From a bacterium (GTDB lineage Bacteria; Actinomycetota; Acidimicrobiia; Spongiisociales; ZC4RG35), in the NCBI GenBank assembly GCA_028823995.1, contig JAPPFD010000030.1, positions 124,001-188,000 on the forward strand: 64,000 nt of DNA, given 5' to 3'. This document shows positions 62,021-64,000 of this stretch, in pieces; the stretch's first letter is position 1; each line of letters starts with the position of its first letter. The notes under the pieces were generated by a model. It was not told where the DNA came from, did no database searches, and saw only the letters and a program-made list of their open reading frames with translations. A program made the position numbers and the translations under genes.

Positions 62021-63246
62021 TCCCCCGGGTGGTCACCACCGCCGGGCCGGTCTGGGAGTCTGACCTGGTGGACAGGGCAAGAGCAACCGGAACGCTCCGG
62101 ATTGTGAAGCGGGCGTTCCATCCCGAGCCGGTCTACCGGACGCTTGCAGAGGGAAGGGCGGGGGCGGTGGTGGTTGGAGCGGGGATCCCCTGGTTGTCCT
62201 CAGGCCTGGTGGCGGCCTGGCGGCGGATGGGAGCAGTGGTCATCGGGATAGACGATCCCTGTCACCCGCCGAGCCGGGGACTGCTGGAAGATTGGGGGTC
62301 CCACATCGTGCTGGAAGAGCCGGATCCGGAATGGGCCGCGGCTTCCCTGGCGGCGATGAGGCCAACCCCGGCCGACTCCTCGAATTCCCAGGCGCCCACA
62401 CTCGTCGCGGTCGGAGGCCCCCGCGGCGCTCCCGGGAGGACGGAGGTGGCGCTGGGCATAGCGTGGCTGGCCGCCCGGAGCGGCTCCTGTCTGTTGATAG
62501 AGGCCGACACCTCTCCCGCTCTGGGTCTGCGGCTGGGAGTTCCGCCACCCGCTGAACCTCACCAGGTGGTGACCGTCGGGCAGGTCGACCTGCTGCTCTG
62601 GGATCCCCGCGGTTCATCCGGCGGAATGTTGAGAAACGGCTGGTCCCGTCTTTGGGACTACCGGACGGCCGTGGTGGATCTCGGCCCCGGGATGTCCGCT
62701 TTCGGGGACTGGCCCGGCCAGAGAGTCGTGGTGTGCCGGGCCAGTCCCCCGGGAATAGTGCGGACTGCCTCCCTGCTGGCGCGGTTGGGCGGCGGACCGC
62801 CCTCCCACATGGTGATAAACCGGCTTCCGCCCGGCGACCCCCTCGGCGGGGAGATCTCCCGACACCTGGCAAGTTTGACGGGAGCCCAGCCTGCCGCCTG
62901 GATCACGGAACTGGACGACCTGGAATGGGGGACGCCCCCTCCCCCTTCCATCCAGGCTGCGCTGGAGCCCCTTATGGCCCGGCTCGACCTCGTCGACGGG
63001 CCGTCAACGGGAAGCCCGGTAACTCCCCAGCATCCGCAGGCGGCTGACCGTAACCAGGTCCGGCTTGAACACCGCAGCCAGCCCCTCAGGCCCCGGGGAG
63101 TGGATCAGATCGACAAAGAACCGGTAGCGCCATGCCTCATGGGAAGGACGGGACTCGATCCGGGTGAGGTTGGCCCCCCGGGCGGCCAACTCGGTGAGGG
63201 CCAGCGCCAGCGACCCGGGCCGGTGGAGAACCTCGAAGACCACTGA
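62017..63246 (+). CDS. MinD/CpaE-like P-loop protein with degenerate Walker A
   Basis: 409 residues from TTG 62017. Residues 1-115 look like a receiver-like or N-terminal domain; VAVGGPRGAPGRTEVALGIAWLA (about 128-150) is a deviant Walker A with Arg where Lys is expected, followed by LLIEADTSPALGLRLG and VVDLGPG (Walker B-like), as in CpaE/SsgA-type ATPases of pilus or septum machinery. Nucleotide hydrolysis is doubtful. From about residue 328 the frame runs antisense to pheA for 243 bases with no stop; these residues are low-quality coding and may reflect a lost stop codon. Coupled to the Sm-like gene. Confidence 0.7.
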   Translation: MIPRVVTTAGPVWESDLVDRARATGTLRIVKRAFHPEPVYRTLAEGRAGAVVVGAGIPWLSSGLVAAWRRMGAVVIGIDDPCHPPSRGLLEDWGSHIVLEEPDPEWAAASLAAMRPTPADSSNSQAPTLVAVGGPRGAPGRTEVALGIAWLAARSGSCLLIEADTSPALGLRLGVPPPAEPHQVVTVGQVDLLLWDPRGSSGGMLRNGWSRLWDYRTAVVDLGPGMSAFGDWPGQRVVVCRASPPGIVRTASLLARLGGGPPSHMVINRLPPGDPLGGEISRHLASLTGAQPAAWITELDDLEWGTPPPPSIQAALEPLMARLDLVDGPSTGSPVTPQHPQAADRNQVRLEHRSQPLRPRGVDQIDKEPVAPCLMGRTGLDPGEVGPPGGQLGEGQRQRPGPVENLEDH

Positions 63247-63810
63247 CGTCTTGTCTGCGTCACCGGGCACCATTGGTTTCCCGGGCGCCAGCACCACGAA
63301 TCGCGTGGTGTTGTCCGCCCGGTCCACCAACCTCTCCATCAGGACCTCCAGGCCCAGGACAGCAGCGCTGGCGTGAGCCAGTGCGGCCTGCTGGGGATCT
63401 CCCTGGGAGGCAACGATCCGCACCGCGCCGGCCGTGTCATGCACGGGAACCACGTCCCAGTCCCGCTCGGAGATGGCCATCTCCGCCTGCGACAGAGCCT
63501 CGGGGTGGGAGACCACCCGCCGGATGTCGGTCAGCTTGGCGCCTGGGAGTCCCAGCAGACTGTGACTGGCGGTCTTCTTGTGCTCTGCGATGATGTGAAC
63601 ATCCCCGCTCACCAACCGGTTGAGCACCGGCAGGACACTGCCGGTGGTGGAATTCTCGATGGGGAGCACCAGCCGGTCCACCTCTCCCGTCCTCATCGCC
63701 GAGAAGGCCCCCGAGAAGTTGGAATAGCCGCACAACTCCTCGTCTGCAAAGAGCTCGGTGGCCACCTGATGGCTGTAGGAGTAGACCTCTCCCTGGTAAC
63801 CGATCCTCAT
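63004..63810 (-). CDS. pheA: prephenate dehydratase
   Basis: 268 residues. GYQGEVYSYSHQVATELF at the front, ENSTTGSVLPVLNRL, VVSHPEALSQAE and NTTRFVVLAP form the catalytic domain, including the essential Thr in TRF. An ACT domain follows with LHRPGSLALALTELA and ESRPSHEAWRYRFF, the Phe-binding ESRP motif. It converts prephenate to phenylpyruvate and is feedback-inhibited by phenylalanine. The 3' third overlaps the convergent P-loop gene by 243 bases. Confidence 0.93.
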   Translation of the reverse strand: MRIGYQGEVYSYSHQVATELFADEELCGYSNFSGAFSAMRTGEVDRLVLPIENSTTGSVLPVLNRLVSGDVHIIAEHKKTASHSLLGLPGAKLTDIRRVVSHPEALSQAEMAISERDWDVVPVHDTAGAVRIVASQGDPQQAALAHASAAVLGLEVLMERLVDRADNTTRFVVLAPGKPMVPGDADKTSVVFEVLHRPGSLALALTELAARGANLTRIESRPSHEAWRYRFFVDLIHSPGPEGLAAVFKPDLVTVSRLRMLGSYRASR

Positions 63811-63859
63811 CAGGATCTCAGGTTTGACAACGCCGCCATCGGACGCCGACAGGCCGTCC

Positions 63860-64000
63860 TCACTTGCTTCCCTCCTTCTCCAGGGCGACCTCGGCCAGCA
63901 TCTCCGCCAGATCCCTCACCACCACCTCCGACTCCCGGCCCACCTCCTTGACGCCGTCGTCCAGCATCACGTAGCAGTAGGGACAGGAGACCGCAACCTC
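63860..64000 (-). CDS. FeS-binding protein with CCG domain (5' part outside window)
   Basis: Last 46 codons of a minus-strand gene continuing beyond the right edge. The visible part, EVAVSCPYCYVMLDDGV then VVVRDLAEMLAE, matches the end of the second cysteine-rich CCG domain of HdrB/GlpC/HdrD-type (Fe-S) oxidoreductases. It ends 49 bases before the pheA start, so both may share a transcript. Whether it is a heterodisulfide reductase-like or glycolate/glycerol-3-P oxidase-type subunit cannot be told. Confidence 0.78.
   Translation of the reverse strand, partial: EVAVSCPYCYVMLDDGVKEVGRESEVVVRDLAEMLAEVALEKEGSK

Overview
The window is a high-GC, gene-dense bacterial chromosome segment from an actinobacterium. 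Pointers are a 30-residue bS22-type ribosomal protein, a DUF3151 protein, a DUF222-HNH nuclease, a caa3-type oxidase cluster with subunit IV and CtaG, and many GTG/TTG starts with ATGA-type overlaps. Placement near the Acidimicrobiia is a guess from overall gene content. I saw no rRNA, tRNA, CRISPR array or complete insertion sequence.

Layout, left to right. 1-8.9 kb: a carbohydrate-uptake locus in two convergent halves. Substrate-binding protein, two permeases and an SDR are on +. A DppF-like ATPase, a mutarotase-like protein and an SMP-30 protein are on -. A solitary AAA+/DUF4143 ATPase with an unassigned C-terminal domain and a palindrome at its start sits between them. 9.0-16.6 kb: cytochrome c oxidase subunits II-I-III-IV, CtaG and a membrane-anchored penicillin-acylase-type hydrolase. 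17.1-18.3 kb: a DUF222-HNH nuclease. 18.4-21.8 kb: an uncharacterised four-gene membrane operon (cupredoxin-like lipoprotein, polytopic protein, 53-residue microprotein, seven-helix protein). 21.9-26.7 kb: an O-methyltransferase, two tandem MFS transporters and a glucose-6-phosphate dehydrogenase with an altered signature. 26.9-31.7 kb: a molybdopterin oxidoreductase, a fused FeS/NrfD subunit and a thioredoxin-like [2Fe-2S] ferredoxin. 31.8-38.6 kb: an S9 peptidase, a glutaryl-CoA dehydrogenase/MaoC pair, bS22, homoserine kinase, a cation efflux protein and a PhzF protein.

38.7-48.9 kb: a LigC-type DNA ligase, a microprotein coupled to a lipoprotein cytochrome c, MscS, a Bcr-type MFS pump, ClpB and a heterodimeric ABC exporter. 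48.9-57.7 kb: tandem paralogous SDRs, a VanZ-like protein, a lipoprotein, a PPOX protein, a YbaK deacylase, DUF3151, pyruvate phosphate dikinase and an NfeD/SPFH pair ending at a bidirectional terminator. 57.8-61.6 kb: a form-II CO dehydrogenase/xanthine dehydrogenase-type operon in S-L-M order. 61.7-64 kb: an Sm-like small protein, a MinD/CpaE-like P-loop protein, prephenate dehydratase and the end of an FeS-binding CCG-domain protein.

Overall the region suggests an aerobic heterotroph with extra redox modules (CODH-like enzyme, Mo-bisPGD enzyme, caa3 oxidase). The best candidates for undescribed biology are the AAA-DUF4143 fusion with its palindrome, the 18.4-21.8 kb membrane operon, and the cytoplasmic-looking Mo enzyme with its FeS-NrfD fusion. 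Coordinates come from reading the sequence by eye, and start codons are chosen from overlaps and Shine-Dalgarno (SD) spacing.
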